Below, in pieces: positions 62,561 through 64,000 of a stretch of 64,000 nucleotides of DNA (the stretch's first letter is position 1; each line of letters begins with the position of its first letter). The DNA comes from Isoetes taiwanensis. Its lineage: Eukaryota; Streptophyta; Lycopodiopsida; Isoetales; Isoetaceae. The notes under the pieces were generated by a model, which saw only the letters and a list, made by a program, of their open reading frames with translations, did not search any database and had not been told where the DNA came from. The stretch covers positions 17,380,966 to 17,444,965 of the forward strand of contig JAJEKV010000004.1 in assembly GCA_021234155.1 (NCBI GenBank), in the 5' to 3' direction. The position numbers and the translations under genes were made by a program.

Positions 62561-63479
62561 CGAAATGGAAGTCGAAGAACCAAAGATTTTTTGAATCCGA
62601 ACTCACTGAAAATACTCGCATGCTACTCTTGTGACTTGTGCATCCCTAGGGTATGCAAGAAATGGATGGTTCTAGGTGTTCATCAGGAGCTATCGCATCT
62701 ATGGAATGAATCCGTGAACGTCAAGATCCCGACCTCTGGCCAAGGCAATTGTGGGGAAGAACAGTTAACAAGAAGTCAGATTCACCATAATGGCCAATGC
62801 TAGTATGATATCCGAGCTCTCCAGCTCAAGACCAATGGCCCTCAGAGGGAAGGCGATTACTCTGGCCAAGCAAGTATACGCAAAATAGCCCTTCCAAAGG
62901 AGCCGCTCAAGGTCACACAGCTGGCAAACACAAGATGTGCTGGTTTTTGTGGCTCAAACGTTGTTGGAGGTCATGGAAGTTCCAGAAATTGTAAACTCCA
63001 CATGGATGTGGCTCAGTAAGGAGCCTCAAAGACGACGGCAAGACTTCCAAAGCTGTAGGTATGAACATAGTCAATCAAGCGTCTCTAGGCTGGGAGTGAG
63101 GAAGACGCTATCACCCCATCTTTTGCCCAACTATTTGGCCCCTTTGGGAATGGTACCGCCCATCAAGTAGGCATTGACAGGACACCCTGCCTGCCACATA
63201 TAGCCTATCTAAAATGTTCCAAGCCAAATGCATTCCTTGATCACTCATTGGGTAACTGCTGTCCGCGCCATCATGCAGCACTAAATGTGGAGACAAGAAA
63301 GCTGCGGATCACTGGGAAGAATTCTTCTCACCTTACTTAAACCGCCTCATGGCCTTTATCTCTCATAGAAGGATGTTTCAATGAAATATGACAAGGAATT
63401 TGACCGCATATCACCGTGACAATGTGCAATTTTCCCATTGCCATTGGTCCCAGATTAGGCATGGAGGAGTGCGGATGGG
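62561..63479. other. Unassigned segment right of the second Copia
   Basis: GC-richer than the flanks, with short plus-strand open frames (62591-62803, 62937-63170). I recognise no domain with confidence. It may be the body of the element whose poly(A) end follows. Confidence 0.35.
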
Positions 63480-63626
63480 CGAGCATAGTTTGTCTTAATG
63501 GCTTGTCACCTTTTTAGGTGGACGGCTTTTTTCGGGCCGTAACAAAATACTTCCAATGCTATATGGCATGTACCTTTTTCTTAATACAAATGAAAATAAA
63601 AAATCTAGTATTCAAAAAAAAAAAAA
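63480..63626 (+). mobile_element. LINE-like 3' end with poly(A)
   Basis: GGTGGACGGC, GTAACAAAATAC and TTTTCTTAATACAAATGA are followed by an A-rich stretch and a run of 13 A (63614-63626). This resembles the 3' end of plant L1-type LINEs. A second, different LINE family from the ATTCT-tailed one is implied. Confidence 0.5.
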
Positions 63627-63759
63627 GTTTCTTTTCTTAACTCGCTGGAACATGAGTATATTAACCAAGCAACCAAAAGCTTTTCAACCTTTCTATAATT
63701 TATTTTGGTTGGATTCCATAGATACTGGAATCACAAATGTTAGTAAGCATTACGAAGCG

Positions 63760-64000
63760 ATTGCCCGAAAGCGACGTTTATAAGCGACGCTTAACGGCTG
63801 TGACAGACGCTCTCGATTGCCAGATGCGACGTATAGCGATAAGGAGGTTTCAGCAGGCTGCCAGACGCTGCTAGACGTGGACTCAGACGTGGACTCCGGG
63901 ACCGCCGCCGATCGTCGCCGCATCAGCCAGATTAAGCGACGATCGTGCCGCTGCATGACGCGGTACCTAAAAAAAATAAATAAATAAATAAAATAAAAAA
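63760..64000 (+). repeat. CpG-rich repeat with inverted repeat and A-rich tail
   Basis: Many GCGACG and AGACG motifs. A 12-bp tandem duplication (AGACGTGGACTC twice, about 63874-63897) and a perfect 10-bp inverted repeat, CGATCGTCGC (63909-63918) with GCGACGATCG (63936-63945), are followed by an A-rich (AAAT)n tail to the window end. It looks like the 3' part of a short retroelement; no protein is seen. Confidence 0.4.

Noticed and set aside
1-64000. CRISPR arrays, bacterial operons or organelle genes
   Set aside because: No regular spacer-repeat structure, no ribosome-binding-site-led gene clusters and no organelle genes were seen; the intact gene has spliceosomal introns.

Overview
This is a stretch of land-plant nuclear DNA. 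It contains one intact, intron-bearing plant gene (a GDSL esterase/lipase of 379 codons in five exons) in a sea of decayed Copia and Gypsy LTR retrotransposons, LINEs, a Helitron terminus, a foldback MITE and a large DNA transposon. The load of old, nested elements points to a large plant genome. A fern is my best guess, partly because I recall DUF7869-type proteins from ferns, but nothing here proves it. There are no bacterial, organelle, CRISPR or rRNA features.

Layout: 1-3125 is a Copia element (+) with its probable 3' LTR, inserted in a Gypsy element (-) at 3126-6790. A LINE (+) lies at 6845-7803. From 7.8 to 25.3 kb the DNA is mostly non-coding but carries isolated gene pieces: a BAG-type ubiquitin-like exon (+, 10.06 kb), an importin-alpha ARM-repeat exon (-, 16.06 kb) and two unidentified exon-like pieces. 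It ends in a Helitron-type terminus (stem-loop plus CTAG) at 25306-25335. A second LINE end (-) follows at 25.4-25.96 kb, then unassigned DNA, a tRNA-derived SINE head (29.0 kb) and a pyrimidine-rich stretch. The GDSL gene is at 31901-33640.

The most remarkable part, 35.95-62.6 kb, is a nest of elements that can be read layer by layer. A chromodomain Gypsy element (-) has its 3' LTR at 35952-37322 and its pol at 37960-41730. Its pol holds a 542-bp TA-flanked foldback MITE (39899-40440). The Gypsy is split at 41730/59182 by a complete Copia element (-) with 604/605-bp LTRs and the target duplication TGCTC. That Copia is in turn split inside gag by an 11.87-kb DNA transposon (46264-58135) with 17-bp terminal inverted repeats. 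This transposon carries two divergent genes. The minus gene encodes a degraded DUF7869-type putative transposase (DNCAGQNKN and THEDVD signatures). The plus gene is long, degraded and unrecognised, and its arm is sprinkled with about fifteen copies of a short GC-rich hairpin motif. Between the genes lie clusters of short repeated motifs. A second, partial Copia (-) occupies 59554-62560.

Nearly all transposon genes are broken by frameshifts and stops. The GDSL gene is the only open, spliced reading frame I would call functional.
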